Notes: generated from the letters alone by a model not told the origin. 64,000 nt of DNA from E44-bin32 sp034430595 (GCA_034430595.1 DAOUEL010000020.1:4867-68866), one strand, 5' to 3'; shown: positions 1-9,569, numbered from the stretch's first letter. Translations and numbers: made by a program.

Positions 1-1
1 G

Positions 2-1285
2 ATTGGCCTGCACCCACGCGACAATGCCCGCCTGATCCACACCCTGGAGGGCATGCGCGATCTGGGCAATACCGTCCTGGTCGTTGAACACGATGAGGCC
101 ACGATTCGCGCCGCCGATTGGGTCATCGACCTCGGTCCCGGCGCCGGCGAGCACGGCGGAGAGGTCGTGGCGGAAGGCACCGTGGAGCAGGTTTCGAAGA
201 ACAAGAAATCGGTCACCGGCCGATACCTGACCGGCGAATTGTGCATCGACGTGCCCGAAACCCGCCGTCCGGGCAACGGCCAGCATCTCGTCATTCGCGG
301 TGCGCGCGAAAACAACCTGAAGGACATCGACGTCAGCATCCCGCTCGGCGAATTCGTTTGTATTACGGGTGTCTCCGGCTCGGGCAAATCGACCTTGATG
401 GTGGAGGTGCTCTACAAGGCCCTGGCACGGGAGCTCAACAATTCGCGCGTCCTTCCTGGAACGTATGACGGCCTGGAGGGGGCCGAGGCGATCGATAGGG
501 TGATCAACATCGATCAAAGCCCGATCGGCCGCACACCGCGCTCGAATCCGGGCACCTACACCGGGCTCTTCGATCATATTCGTGCCCTTTTCGCCGAGCT
601 GCCCGAATCGAAGGTGCGGGGCTATAAACCGGGCCGTTTTTCCTTCAACGTGCGCGGCGGCCGCTGCGAAGCCTGCCAGGGTCAGGGGCAGCTGCGGATC
701 GAGATGCAGTTCCTGCCTGATGTGTACGTCCCCTGCGAAGTCTGCCACGGGGCGCGCTTCAACCGGGAAACGCTCCAGGTCCGCTTCAAGGATAAGACCA
801 TCGCCGATGTCCTCGATACGACAATCGAGGAGGGGCTTGAATTTTTCGGGGCTTTTCCGCCGATGGTGCGCCGCCTGCAGACGCTGCAGGACGTCGGGCT
901 CGGCTACTTGAAAATCGGACAACCTGCCCCAACGCTATCTGGCGGTGAGGCGCAGCGTGTCAAGCTTTCGCGCGAACTCTCCAAGCGCGGCAACGGGCAC
1001 ACGCTTTACGTATTGGATGAGCCCTCCGTTGGTTTGCATGCAGCCGACGTGCACAAACTGATCGACGTGCTCCAGCGGCTGGTCGACCAGGGCAATACCG
1101 TGCTCATCATCGAGCATCATCCCGACATCATCAAGGTTTCCGATTGGGTGATTGATCTGGGGCCGGAGGGTGGGGATGCCGGCGGGCGCTTAATCGCCGA
1201 TGGCACACCGGAGGCGATTGCCGGCAACAAGGCTTCTTACACCGGTCAATTTCTCAAAGGTCACTTAAAGGAACACTGCATTTGA
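2..1285 (+). CDS. uvrA: UvrA excinuclease subunit A, C-terminal part
   Basis: This is the C-terminal 427 residues of UvrA, the ATP-dependent DNA damage sensor of nucleotide excision repair that loads UvrB; the start lies before the window. The frame is open from base 2 and begins within the end of the first ATPase domain (VVEHDEATIRAAD). It continues into the second ABC domain: Walker A GVSGSGKST near fragment residue 123, a zinc module with C222-x2-C225-x19-C245-x2-C248, signature LSGGEAQRVKL, Walker B LYVLDEPSVGLH and the switch histidine in LIIEHH. All motifs needed for an active protein are present in this part. A strong terminator follows directly, so it ends a transcription unit. Confidence 0.97.
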   Translation: MGLHPRDNARLIHTLEGMRDLGNTVLVVEHDEATIRAADWVIDLGPGAGEHGGEVVAEGTVEQVSKNKKSVTGRYLTGELCIDVPETRRPGNGQHLVIRGARENNLKDIDVSIPLGEFVCITGVSGSGKSTLMVEVLYKALARELNNSRVLPGTYDGLEGAEAIDRVINIDQSPIGRTPRSNPGTYTGLFDHIRALFAELPESKVRGYKPGRFSFNVRGGRCEACQGQGQLRIEMQFLPDVYVPCEVCHGARFNRETLQVRFKDKTIADVLDTTIEEGLEFFGAFPPMVRRLQTLQDVGLGYLKIGQPAPTLSGGEAQRVKLSRELSKRGNGHTLYVLDEPSVGLHAADVHKLIDVLQRLVDQGNTVLIIEHHPDIIKVSDWVIDLGPEGGDAGGRLIADGTPEAIAGNKASYTGQFLKGHLKEHCI

Positions 1286-1303
1286 ATCGAATATCGTGGA
1301 AAC

Positions 1304-1335
1304 GAAAGGGACCGGCTGGTGCCGGTCCCTTTTTG
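1304..1335. terminator. bidirectional terminator between uvrA and the ABC permease
   Basis: A 10-bp perfect stem (1307-1316 with 1321-1330) closes a TGGT loop. It is followed by five T on the plus strand and preceded by an A-rich stretch, so it can end both uvrA and the convergent efflux operon. Confidence 0.85.
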
Positions 1336-1354
1336 TATGCCGATTGAGTGTGCC

Positions 1355-2578
1355 CTACTCGTAGCGCAGCGCTTCCACCGGCTCGAGGTCGGCGGCGCGC
1401 TTGGCCGGATAAAGGCCAAAGAACAGGCCGACGGCAGCCGAGAACAGCGTTGCCAGCAGCACCGCATCCAGCCCGATCACCGGGTTGATGTCGGCGTTGG
1501 AGGCAGCCGCGATCGCACCCACCAGCTGGGATAGCGCCCACCCTAATCCGATGCCGATCAACCCGCCGAAGACGCTCAGCAGCGCCGATTCGGTCAGGAA
1601 TTGGAGCAGGATGTCACGCTTGCGCGCCCCGACCGCCTTGCGCAGCCCGATCTCACGCGTGCGCTCGGTGACCGAGACGAGCATGATGTTCATAATGCCG
1701 ATTCCACCTACCAGCAGCGAAATTCCGGCCACGCCGCCCAGGAAGATCGTGAAGACGTTCAGGATCGTCGTGGCAGTTTCGAGAAAGGACTGCTGGGTGA
1801 AGACGGTGAAATCGTCCTCGCCGATTGGGGTGCGGTGCCGGGCGCGCAGGATCGAAGCGACTTCCTGCTCAGCCTCGGCCACCAGATCGGCATCAACTGC
1901 CTGAACCATCAGCATATCGACATTGCCGCGCGTGCGCTTCATCAGCCGGGTCTGAGCGGTGGTCATCGGCAGGTAGATTTGGTTGTCGGGGTTCTGAAAT
2001 CCCGAGCCGCCCTTGGCGGTAGTTACGCCGATCACGCGAAACGGCTGGCCCTCGATGCGCACCGTCTCGCCCGTCACGCCTTCCCGCCGGCCGAAGAGCG
2101 TCTCGGCCGTATCGGGCCCCAGGACGACGACCGAAGCCCGGCCGAGCAGCTGAACGTCGTCGATGAAATCACCCTCGGCCATCGTCACATTGCGGACGCT
2201 GTTGTAGGAAGCCGTAACCCCCAGAGCGGGGATGAAATCACCCTCGCCGGCGTAGGTCACTTCCAGCGAACCCTGGATCACAGGCGCTACCGACAATACG
2301 GAAGGGGCGGAAAACGGATCCTGGAGCGCATCCGCGTCGCCCAGCGTAAGCGGCTTTGGATTGCGGATCTCTTCGCTCCCGCCGCGTAATACAAACAAGA
2401 GGTTGGTGCCGATGCCGCTGATTGAACCCGTGATGGTCGCCTGTGCGCCCGTCCCGATGGCAAGCATGGCGATAACCGCCCCGACTCCAATCACGATTCC
2501 CAGGATCGTCAAGCCGGAGCGCATTTTATTGCTCGCCAGGCTATCAAGCGCTTCCAGAACACTCTGCCAGACAAACAT
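1355..2578 (-). CDS. MacB/FtsX-type ABC transporter permease
   Basis: A 407-residue permease of the MacB family, which works with the ATPase and the periplasmic-adaptor-like protein encoded just upstream to move substrates (macrolides, peptides, lipoproteins in characterised members) out of the membrane. It has one N-terminal membrane helix after the typical start (NKMRSGLTILGIVIGVGAV), a large extracytoplasmic MacB_PCD domain, and a C-terminal FtsX block of three helices with the motif TREIGLRKAVGA. I start it at the ATG at 2578, preceded by GAGGT, because family members begin near this point; a longer open frame reaches 2641. Last gene of a three-gene operon. Substrate cannot be told from sequence. 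Confidence 0.9.
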   Translation of the reverse strand: MFVWQSVLEALDSLASNKMRSGLTILGIVIGVGAVIAMLAIGTGAQATITGSISGIGTNLLFVLRGGSEEIRNPKPLTLGDADALQDPFSAPSVLSVAPVIQGSLEVTYAGEGDFIPALGVTASYNSVRNVTMAEGDFIDDVQLLGRASVVVLGPDTAETLFGRREGVTGETVRIEGQPFRVIGVTTAKGGSGFQNPDNQIYLPMTTAQTRLMKRTRGNVDMLMVQAVDADLVAEAEQEVASILRARHRTPIGEDDFTVFTQQSFLETATTILNVFTIFLGGVAGISLLVGGIGIMNIMLVSVTERTREIGLRKAVGARKRDILLQFLTESALLSVFGGLIGIGLGWALSQLVGAIAAASNADINPVIGLDAVLLATLFSAAVGLFFGLYPAKRAADLEPVEALRYE

Positions 2579-2603
2579 CAGCTTCGACCTCGCACGCCCG
2601 GGC

Positions 2604-3293
2604 TCATGCCCCGGCCTCCACGGTTTCCTGCAGGCCGTCACGCAGGTGGATCACGCGCTGGGTCTGCTCGCTGATCTCCGGGTCGTGCGTGACGAAGATC
2701 AGCGTGGTGCCGAATTCGTGATTCAAATCGAGCAGGATCTTCATGATCTCATCGCCCGAATGGCTGTCCAGGTTTCCAGTCGGTTCGTCGGCCAGGATGA
2801 TGGCAGGGTTGTTCACCAGGGCCCTGGCAATCGCCACCCGCTGCTGTTGACCCCCCGAGAGCTCATTCGGGCGGTGGTGTACACGATCGCCCAAACCCAC
2901 CGCTTCAAGTGCTTCGACGGCCCGTTTGCGCCGGCCATTTGCAATTCCGGCGTAGCGCATCGGCAGCTCGACGTTGGTCAGCGCCGACTGGCGCCCGAGC
3001 AAGTTGAAACTCTGGAAAACAAACCCGACTTTGCGGTTGCGGATCTCTGCCAGCTGGTCGTCCTTCAAGGTTGCCACCTGCTCACCGTCCAGGAAGTAGC
3101 TGCCGGACGTAGGCCGGTCGAGGCATCCAAGAATGTTCATCAGCGTGCTCTTGCCCGATCCGGAAGGCCCCATGATGGAGAGCACCTCACCGCGTTCGAC
3201 GCTGATATCCACGCCGCGCAAGGCGTGCACCTCAACCTCGCCCATCTGGTAAACCTTGGTCAGGCCTTCTGCTTCGATGACCCAGTCGGTCAT
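2604..3293 (-). CDS. MacB/LolD-type ABC transporter ATP-binding protein
   Basis: A 229-residue ATPase of the LolD/MacB class that energises the neighbouring permease. Visible motifs are Walker A GPSGSGKSTLMN, Q-loop VFQSFNLL, signature LSGGQQQRVAIARAL, Walker B ILADEPTGNLD and H-loop FVTHD; the DEPTGNLDS form is typical of this class. Its ATG overlaps the stop of the upstream adaptor gene by four bases (ATGA), so the two are translationally coupled. The permease follows after a 25-base gap. Confidence 0.95.
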   Translation of the reverse strand: MTDWVIEAEGLTKVYQMGEVEVHALRGVDISVERGEVLSIMGPSGSGKSTLMNILGCLDRPTSGSYFLDGEQVATLKDDQLAEIRNRKVGFVFQSFNLLGRQSALTNVELPMRYAGIANGRRKRAVEALEAVGLGDRVHHRPNELSGGQQQRVAIARALVNNPAIILADEPTGNLDSHSGDEIMKILLDLNHEFGTTLIFVTHDPEISEQTQRVIHLRDGLQETVEAGA

Positions 3294-4696
3294 TGCCGCA
3301 TGCCCTGCACGAAGGGTGGCTCCTGGTTCGGATCGAAGATGTAGGAGGGCGGGTTGAGCACAACCTGGTCGCCTTCCTTGATTTCACCGTCGAGGACTTC
3401 GCTGTACAGATCCGAGCTGACCCCCAGCTGAACGGCGTACGGTTCCAGTTGGCCGTTTTTCAGCAGATAAACCACCCGCTCACCGTTGATCACACGCACC
3501 GCCCGGTTGGGGACCTGCAGCGCATTCTCGATTTGTTCGACGAGAATGTTTGCCGCTGCCGTCATTCCGGGCTTGATCGCCTGATCGGGATCCTTCAGCT
3601 CGATTGTGACCGGGAAGTTCACCACACCCTGCACCGAGTTCCCGACCTGGCCAATCTCGGTCACCTCGCCGGTGTAGTCCTGGTTGAGAATCGCATCGAA
3701 ATTCAGTGTGACCTGCTGGCCAATCTGCAAACGGTTGATGTCGACTTCTGAAAGCTCGACGTCGACCAGCAATCGGCTGAGATCATCGAGGCGGAATGCG
3801 AGCGTGCCAGGAGTTACTTCGTCACCCGCCATGATCTCGATCGCCGTGATGGTGCCTGAAAAAGGAGCGGTGATGCGCGCCAGTTCAATTGTCGCCTTGG
3901 CCGCATCCACACGTGCCTGTGCAGCCCGGATATCCTCCTCGGTCGGGCCGTCCTTGACCCGTTCCCATTCACGTTCGGCATCCTGGACGCGGGCTTCGGC
4001 GACGGCGACATCGCCCTCAAGCAGCGCTTGTTCGTTCTCATCCGGTTGGCCTTGGTACCAGTTTAAATTGTGCTGGATTGAATCTCGCTTTTGCTTTGCG
4101 GCGGTCAAGTTGGACAGCGCCAGCGCCTTGGCCGCCTCACCACTCGAATGCGAGTAGATTTGCTCAGCCCGATCCACTTCTTCGTCTGCGAGGGTGAGGT
4201 TGGCCTCTGCCCCGCGAATGGTGTCCTGGCTGGCCCGGTTTCCTGCCTGGCGAACGGTGAGCGTGTACTGCGCTTTGTCCAGCGCGTCGCGTGCCTGAGC
4301 CAGGGCAAGCTGCGCTGCTGCGCGAGCCTGATCGGAGGCGAGCACATCATCGAGGGCGCGCTGCGCGTTTACCAGGTCGGCCTCGGCCATGATGATCTGC
4401 GCCGAGAGCGAGGTCTTCTGCAAGGTCGCCAGCACCTCGCCTGCACGGACCTTTTCCCCCAGGCCTTGAAGGACAAAATCGACGGTTCCGCTCGTCCCAA
4501 AGGACAGCAGAGCAGACTGATTCGAGCGAACAACACCGGTTGCACCCACGGTTGCGGTCAGCTCACCTCGCTGAATTGATTCGGTCTGAAAACTCGAGCC
4601 CGCGGCGGCGGATCGACTGCTGCGCAAAGCGCGCAAGCCGAGGAAACCAGCCACGAGAACGACCAGAACAAGCACGATAATCCACCAGCGTTTCAT
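3290..4696 (-). CDS. HlyD/MacA-type efflux adaptor (membrane fusion) protein
   Basis: A 468-residue adaptor of the RND/MacA family. It has an N-terminal membrane anchor (WWIIVLVLVVLVAGFLGL), a barrel/lipoyl half, a long coiled-coil hairpin rich in Ala/Gln/Glu (about residues 85-265), the second lipoyl half (ITAPFSGTITAI) and a beta-barrel/C-terminal region. In Gram-negatives such proteins bridge to TolC; in Chloroflexota, whose envelope lacks a standard outer membrane, it probably only organises the exporter at the cell surface (inference). The start at 4696 is chosen for the good AAGGAAGAG ribosome-binding site; an in-frame start 19 codons upstream lacks one. First gene of the efflux operon. 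Confidence 0.9.
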   Translation of the reverse strand: MKRWWIIVLVLVVLVAGFLGLRALRSSRSAAAGSSFQTESIQRGELTATVGATGVVRSNQSALLSFGTSGTVDFVLQGLGEKVRAGEVLATLQKTSLSAQIIMAEADLVNAQRALDDVLASDQARAAAQLALAQARDALDKAQYTLTVRQAGNRASQDTIRGAEANLTLADEEVDRAEQIYSHSSGEAAKALALSNLTAAKQKRDSIQHNLNWYQGQPDENEQALLEGDVAVAEARVQDAEREWERVKDGPTEEDIRAAQARVDAAKATIELARITAPFSGTITAIEIMAGDEVTPGTLAFRLDDLSRLLVDVELSEVDINRLQIGQQVTLNFDAILNQDYTGEVTEIGQVGNSVQGVVNFPVTIELKDPDQAIKPGMTAAANILVEQIENALQVPNRAVRVINGERVVYLLKNGQLEPYAVQLGVSSDLYSEVLDGEIKEGDQVVLNPPSYIFDPNQEPPFVQGMRQ

Positions 4697-4925
4697 CACT
4701 CTTCCTTTTATCCGTTCACAAGGTCCCGCCAGCGCTGCTGCCAGGCTGACCATCTGCCGGCATTACGCGATTATCGAAGTCCACGATCGTGTATATCGAA
4801 TGGGCGGCGGGCTGAACTTGATCCATGCAATTTATGTACCGGGAGAATTGTAACCGATGAATAGTGAAGTTGTGCTCAAGGTTGTGACAACCGTCACGGA
4901 GGGGAATGACTTTCTAAACTAATAT

Positions 4926-4956
4926 TTGACCACTTGGGTCTGTATCATCTTAGAGT
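4926..4956 (+). promoter_or_regulatory. possible promoter upstream of the GltD-like gene
   Basis: TTGACC at 4926-4931 and TAGAGT at 4951-4956 with a 19-base spacer. The spacing is long and the -10 is only a partial match, so this is tentative. The gene start is at 4989. Confidence 0.3.
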
Positions 4957-4988
4957 ATTGCACTCTGCATCTCAGCAGGAGTATTTCA

Positions 4989-6422
4989 ATGCCTGATTCG
5001 AAGAGCAACCGACCTGAAATCGATCGAAAAGCCCGCATGAAGCTTCCGTATGTGGAGGTGAGCGCACGGCCCGTTGAAGAGCGGCTGTGCGATTTCGACG
5101 CGACCTTCTTTCCACTTACACCGGAACAGGCACGTGCGGCGGCCGAGCGCTGCATTCAGTGTCCTGAGCCATCGGCATGTGTCGAGGCATGCGTCGTACA
5201 CAACGACATCCCACAGGCGATGTGGCTGATCGAACAGGGCGATTTCATCGGCGCAGCGGAACTGTACCGTCAGACGAGCAGCATGCCCGAGATTTGCGGA
5301 TTGGTCTGCCCGCACGAGGCACTCTGCCAGGGCGCGTGCGTGCGCAGCAAGCGCCATGAACCCGTCATCACCGGTGCTCTGGAAGCCTTTGTCACCACCT
5401 ACCAGCGCCAGCAGACTGAGGTCGTGATCCCGGTGGGCAAAACTACCGGCAAGCGCGTCGCGATCGTCGGCTCAGGCCCCTCCGGCCTGGCCTGCGCCGA
5501 GCAGTTGGTGCGCAAGGGTCATTCTGTTACGGTCTTCGAAGCGCTGCCCACCCCGGGAGGGCTGCTGATATACGGCATTCCCAATTTCAAGCTCCCCAAA
5601 GAGACCGTGCGAACCGTGATCGATGATCTCCAGCAGGCCGGGGTTGAATTCGTGGTAAACACCCGCATTGGCAAGGATGAGACCGTTGATCAGCTGCTCG
5701 AGCAGGGCTACGATGCGGTCTTCCTGGGTGTCGGGTCGGGGGTCGACGCCAAGATGGACGTGCCCGGCGCTGATCTTCCGGGCGTCTATCAGGCGACAGA
5801 ATTCCTCGTCCGCTGCAACGTCAATCCGGACATCCTGCCGGCCGGTATGGATGGCGTCCCCGAAGTCGGTGAACGGGTGGTCGTCATCGGTGGCGGCGAT
5901 ACAGCCGCGGACTGCCTGCGGACCGCGCTGCGCCTGGGCGCGAACGAGGTTACCTGCCTCTACCGCCGGACGGAAGCCGAGATGCCGGGCGGGGAAAAAG
6001 ACCGCTACCTGGCCCGGGAAGAGGGTGCCAACTTCCGCTTCCTGACCCAACCGGTGCGCTACATCGCCGGGGTTGATGGGCGTGTAAACGCCGTCGAGTG
6101 CCTGCAGTGCGAATTGGGCGAACCGGATGACAGCGGCCGCCGCCGGCCGGTTCCGATCGAAGGTTCGAATTTCACGGTCCCGGCTGACACGGTCGTGCTG
6201 GCGCTGGGGTACTGGCCTGATCCGACCATTGGTGAGACCACACCCGATCTCGAGACTCATAAATGGGGCTTGATCGTCGTCGATCCCGAAACTGGCGCTA
6301 CTTCCAGGCCCGGGATTTACGCCGGCGGCGACGGCGTCACCGGACCAGACCTGGTCGTAACAGCCATGGCAGCCGGTCGAAAATCCGCCCGCTCAATCGA
6401 CGAATATCTCTCGAAAAATTGA
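4989..6422 (+). CDS. GltD-like FeS-containing NAD(P) oxidoreductase (glutamate synthase small subunit family)
   Basis: A 477-residue flavoprotein of the glutamate synthase beta-subunit family. The N-terminal part carries a cysteine-rich cluster domain (CIQCPEPSACVEAC and CGLVCPHEALCQGACVR). Then come an FAD-binding GSGPSGLACAEQL, a conserved GGLLIYGIPNFKLPK, and an NADPH-binding GGGDTAADCLRTALRLGA. The ATG at 4989 follows AGGAG with seven bases of spacing; the open frame upstream has no such site. No large glutamate synthase subunit is adjacent, so it may instead pair with another enzyme, as in NfnB- or sulfide-dehydrogenase-like proteins. A terminator follows. Confidence 0.85.
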   Translation: MPDSKSNRPEIDRKARMKLPYVEVSARPVEERLCDFDATFFPLTPEQARAAAERCIQCPEPSACVEACVVHNDIPQAMWLIEQGDFIGAAELYRQTSSMPEICGLVCPHEALCQGACVRSKRHEPVITGALEAFVTTYQRQQTEVVIPVGKTTGKRVAIVGSGPSGLACAEQLVRKGHSVTVFEALPTPGGLLIYGIPNFKLPKETVRTVIDDLQQAGVEFVVNTRIGKDETVDQLLEQGYDAVFLGVGSGVDAKMDVPGADLPGVYQATEFLVRCNVNPDILPAGMDGVPEVGERVVVIGGGDTAADCLRTALRLGANEVTCLYRRTEAEMPGGEKDRYLAREEGANFRFLTQPVRYIAGVDGRVNAVECLQCELGEPDDSGRRRPVPIEGSNFTVPADTVVLALGYWPDPTIGETTPDLETHKWGLIVVDPETGATSRPGIYAGGDGVTGPDLVVTAMAAGRKSARSIDEYLSKN

Positions 6423-6447
6423 TCCAGGCAGGTCAGGGCAAGTTTCC

Positions 6448-6479
6448 GGGCGACGGAGGATCTCCGTCGCCCTTTGCTT
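6448..6479 (+). terminator. terminator after the GltD-like gene
   Basis: An 11-bp stem (6448-6458 with 6462-6472) with a 3-base loop followed by TTTGCTT, 25 bases after the stop codon. Confidence 0.75.
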
Positions 6480-6542
6480 CGTCACGTTCCATGGATACAT
6501 CCCGAAAGAACGGTAGAATGGTGCCGTAGGGGTGTGTAAGCG

Positions 6543-7676
6543 ATGGGCGACATTCGCACAATTTCTACGGAAATAAAAAACCGGGCACACGAGCTGGGCT
6601 TTGACCTGGTTGGGATCACTGGCCCCGAACCGCCGGCCCATTTCGATGTCTTCCAGAAGTGGATTGATTCCGGATATCATGCTGGCATGCAGTACCTGGC
6701 GGGTGAACGAGCCCTCACCCGCCGTGCGGATCCGCGCCGAATCCTGCCTGGGTGCCGCTCGATCATAATCACCGGCACGTATTACGATCCGCCTTCCCGA
6801 GAATCGCAGGAAACCCGCATCGCGGCCTATGCTCTGGGCGAGGACTACCATGACGTATTGAAGGAAGGAATAAGAGCCCTGGCCGAGTATATCGAAGCGG
6901 AGCTGGGACGTCCCTTCGAGCACCGAATCTACGTGGATACCGGCCCCCTGCTCGAGCGCGAGCTTGCGATGCGGGCCGGCCTGGGGTGGATTGGTAAGAA
7001 TACATGCCTGATCCATCCCCGCCGTGGATCGTATCTGCTGCTGGCCGAAATGCTGCTCGAGGTTGACCTGACCCCCGATCCGCCCTTCAGCCGCGATTTC
7101 TGCGGGAGCTGCACTCGTTGCATCGATGCCTGCCCGACAAAATGCATCCTTCCGGAGCGCACCATCGACGCCGGCCGCTGCATCTCCTATCTGACGATCG
7201 AAGAAAAAGGTGCGCTTCCGGAACCAATGCGGGGCGAGATCGGGGATTGGCTGTTCGGCTGTGACATCTGCCAGGAAGTATGCCCGTGGAACCTGCGTTT
7301 CGCGCACCCGGGCTCCAACCCTGCCTTCAAGCCGCGCGAGATATTGAATCCGCCCCAACTAGCAGGCTTTCTTGAGCTTGAATCTGAATCATGGCACCGG
7401 GGGCTGCGCGGCAGCCCGCTCGAACGCCCACGCCGCAGGGGGTTGGTCCGTAATGCGGCTGTCGTCGCTGGAAATACCGGTCGGAGCGATCTGCTCGGGC
7501 AGCTGGAATGGATCATGCTGAAAGACGCTGAACCGCTCCTGCGTGAACAGGCAGCCTGGGCGATCGCCGGTATCGCGGGCAGTGCCGGCCGCCCTCCTCT
7601 CGAAGCAGCTCTGCAGTTCGAACGAGATGAGGCCGTTCGGAAAGCTATTCAACGCTTTATAGAAGATTTGCCGTGA
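6543..7676 (+). CDS. queG: epoxyqueuosine reductase
   Basis: A 377-residue QueG, the cobalamin-dependent enzyme that reduces epoxyqueuosine to queuosine at tRNA position 34, the last step of queuosine synthesis. The catalytic N-terminal half (GFDLVGIT ... YVDTGPLLERELAMRAGLGWIGKN) is followed by two 4Fe-4S clusters, CGSCTRCIDACPTKCI and CDICQEVCPWN, and a C-terminal HEAT-like repeat (AVVAGNTG..., LREQAAWAIAGIAGS). Length matches the family. A -10-like TAGAAT lies at 6514-6519 and the GTAGGGGTG before the ATG can act as ribosome-binding site. No other queuosine gene is in the window. Confidence 0.95.
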   Translation: MGDIRTISTEIKNRAHELGFDLVGITGPEPPAHFDVFQKWIDSGYHAGMQYLAGERALTRRADPRRILPGCRSIIITGTYYDPPSRESQETRIAAYALGEDYHDVLKEGIRALAEYIEAELGRPFEHRIYVDTGPLLERELAMRAGLGWIGKNTCLIHPRRGSYLLLAEMLLEVDLTPDPPFSRDFCGSCTRCIDACPTKCILPERTIDAGRCISYLTIEEKGALPEPMRGEIGDWLFGCDICQEVCPWNLRFAHPGSNPAFKPREILNPPQLAGFLELESESWHRGLRGSPLERPRRRGLVRNAAVVAGNTGRSDLLGQLEWIMLKDAEPLLREQAAWAIAGIAGSAGRPPLEAALQFERDEAVRKAIQRFIEDLP

Positions 7677-7701
7677 AATTCATTTTGTCACTGAATCATT
7701 C

Positions 7702-7738
7702 AAAAAAAGCCGCCCCGGGAAATTCAGGGCGGCTTTTC
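7702..7738. terminator. bidirectional terminator between queG and the LysM gene
   Basis: Stem GCCGCCC/GGGCGGC (7709-7715 with 7727-7733) extended by A/T pairs, with A-run on one side and T-run on the other, placed between convergent genes. Confidence 0.85.
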
Positions 7739-7757
7739 ACTTTCTTCGAGTAATGCG

Positions 7758-8447
7758 TCAGGGGGTTGCCGTCGCTTGATTTGCGCGTGGCGTAAAGGTA
7801 GGCGTCGGGGTGGCGATGTTGACCGGGATGATCAGCACATCTCCCACGCCGATCGCATTCGGATCCTCGATTTCGTTCCGGTCGGCAATCGCTTCCGCCG
7901 TACTGTTGAATTGGGCTGCGATCGATTCAAGTGAATCTCCGAGCTGAACCTGGTACTGGATCTCCTGGCCAGGGAAGAGCGTGCCAGGCAGCGGTGTAAC
8001 CGTCGGGAGCAGGAAGTCCGGGCCGGGGATGATCAACTCGTCGTTGACAAACACTTGATCTGGATCGCTGATGCCATTTGCTGCCATCAGCAGGAAGACA
8101 TCCACGTCGAACGAATCGGCAATCGAACTCAGCGTGTCACCCGGCTCCACGATGTACGTAATCGGCCCTTCTGGCGTCGGGGTCAGTGATGGTTCGGGGG
8201 TCAATGTGATCGTAGCGGTCGCTGTTGGGGGTACGGGAGTATTGGTAACCGTTGCGGTCGGGGTCTTCGATGCCAGAAATCCGGGCATCGCCGGGGGATT
8301 GTCCCCGGTGAACCACAGGACCACAAAAAAGACGCCCACAACGAGCAGGACAACGGCAAGCCCCCCGAGGATCAGGGGTGTAATCCGCTCCCGGCGTTTG
8401 CGATATGCTTCAATTACATCGGCCGCGTTACTCTCTGAGTCAGTCAT
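7758..8447 (-). CDS. membrane-anchored protein with two LysM domains
   Basis: A 229-residue protein with a cytoplasmic charged start (YRKRRERITP), one membrane helix (about residues 27-50), a Thr/Pro-rich linker and two LysM modules: ITYIVEPGDTLSSIADSF (near 97) and IQYQVQLGDSLESIAAQF (near 165), ending in another TP-rich tail. LysM modules bind N-acetylglucosamine-containing glycans, so this likely attaches the membrane to peptidoglycan or other surface polymer. No catalytic domain is visible. The TP-rich linkers resemble those of other secreted proteins in this window. Confidence 0.85.
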   Translation of the reverse strand: MTDSESNAADVIEAYRKRRERITPLILGGLAVVLLVVGVFFVVLWFTGDNPPAMPGFLASKTPTATVTNTPVPPTATATITLTPEPSLTPTPEGPITYIVEPGDTLSSIADSFDVDVFLLMAANGISDPDQVFVNDELIIPGPDFLLPTVTPLPGTLFPGQEIQYQVQLGDSLESIAAQFNSTAEAIADRNEIEDPNAIGVGDVLIIPVNIATPTPTFTPRANQATATP

Positions 8448-8538
8448 CTAGCACCCTCCCCTCCCAAGACAGATATGTCCGCCTGGCTGGATGGCGAGGT
8501 CCATTGTACTCGAAATCCCCGCCGACGAGGTCAGTTCA

Positions 8539-9492
8539 TCATGGCTTTGATTCGGGTGATGGCGCAAGCAAGAACTCGAACAAAGGTTCGATGAGCGGGA
8601 TCCAGGCAGCATCCTCGTGTCGTCCACTTGAATGGATATAAGTGTAGGGAATCCCGCGCTCATCCAGTACAGCAGCAAAGCGATCGATCCCCAGTTGAAA
8701 TGACGGTTCAGAATCCCCGACGCTGAGCCAGATCCTCCCCGGCAGCGATTCGCTTCTGTGGACGATTTGGCTGGGATCGTACTCTGTTCGGGGGTGATTC
8801 ACGGTCAGTGCCGGGCTTAGCGCCGCCACGTTGTCGAAGACCTGAGGTGCGCGCAGGCCTATCTCGAGCGCCCAGACACCGCCGCGCGAGATCCCGGCCA
8901 GAGCCCGCTCTTGCGCTGAGGGAATTGTACGGAAGTTGGCGTCAATATAAGGCACCAGTCCCTCGATGATAACCTGCTCCAAAGTACCCGGCCCGCCATC
9001 CGTGTGGGTGAAATACGGTTCGGGTTGGAACGGCATGACCACGATTATCTCAGGCCACGCCCCGCTCGTGATGTAGGAATCGAGCTCTGCCTGCAGGCCT
9101 AATTCGAGCCAGTGATCCTGATCCCGGGGGTATCCATGCAGCAGATAGACCACCGGATACCGGTCTGCCCGCACCCTGTAGCAGGGTGGCAGATAGATAT
9201 TCACAGGGATCCTGAACGCGGTCATGATTGGGTCGGTAAACTCGGTCCGGAGCAGCTCACCGCCTTTTTGATTGCATTCTTGCTCTGGTGTTGAGCTTGC
9301 AGTCGGCAAGCTTGTGGAGCTCAGGCTGACGGACTGTGTGGCGGTTGGATTGGGTGAGAGGCTGGCCTTGACTGGCACCGGCCCACTATCGCTATGCATG
9401 CCCGCGCAAGATGCACTGAACAAGGCCAGCAGCAATGGACAGGCCCAGAGAGACAGTCCCTTCTGGATTAACGCCCCGTAGCGAGAGATCAT
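8539..9492 (-). CDS. lipoprotein esterase of the putative-esterase (EstD/antigen 85-like) family
   Basis: A 317-residue secreted alpha/beta hydrolase. The start at 9492 gives a lipoprotein signal (ISRYGALIQKGLSLWACP then LFSASC lipobox), followed by a Ser/Pro/Thr linker. The enzyme domain shows VYLLHGYPRDQDHW (oxyanion region), the nucleophile elbow GISRGG, and a late histidine in SSGRHEDAAW, giving a complete Ser-Asp-His set. The family hydrolyses esters of varied substrates. An upstream in-frame ATG at 9525 is possible but would put extra residues before the signal. Divergent from miaB. Confidence 0.85.
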   Translation of the reverse strand: MISRYGALIQKGLSLWACPLLLALFSASCAGMHSDSGPVPVKASLSPNPTATQSVSLSSTSLPTASSTPEQECNQKGGELLRTEFTDPIMTAFRIPVNIYLPPCYRVRADRYPVVYLLHGYPRDQDHWLELGLQAELDSYITSGAWPEIIVVMPFQPEPYFTHTDGGPGTLEQVIIEGLVPYIDANFRTIPSAQERALAGISRGGVWALEIGLRAPQVFDNVAALSPALTVNHPRTEYDPSQIVHRSESLPGRIWLSVGDSEPSFQLGIDRFAAVLDERGIPYTYIHSSGRHEDAAWIPLIEPLFEFLLAPSPESKP

Positions 9493-9569
9493 GGATTTTT
9501 CCACGAGATTCGAATCATACCCCATGTAAGGAAGGTGTACCGGAGAGCTCAATTCAGACCATAAAAGGT

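Noticed and set aside
6393..7358. 321-codon open frame opposite queG
   Set aside because: Antisense to a clear queG; no motif and no ribosome-binding site.
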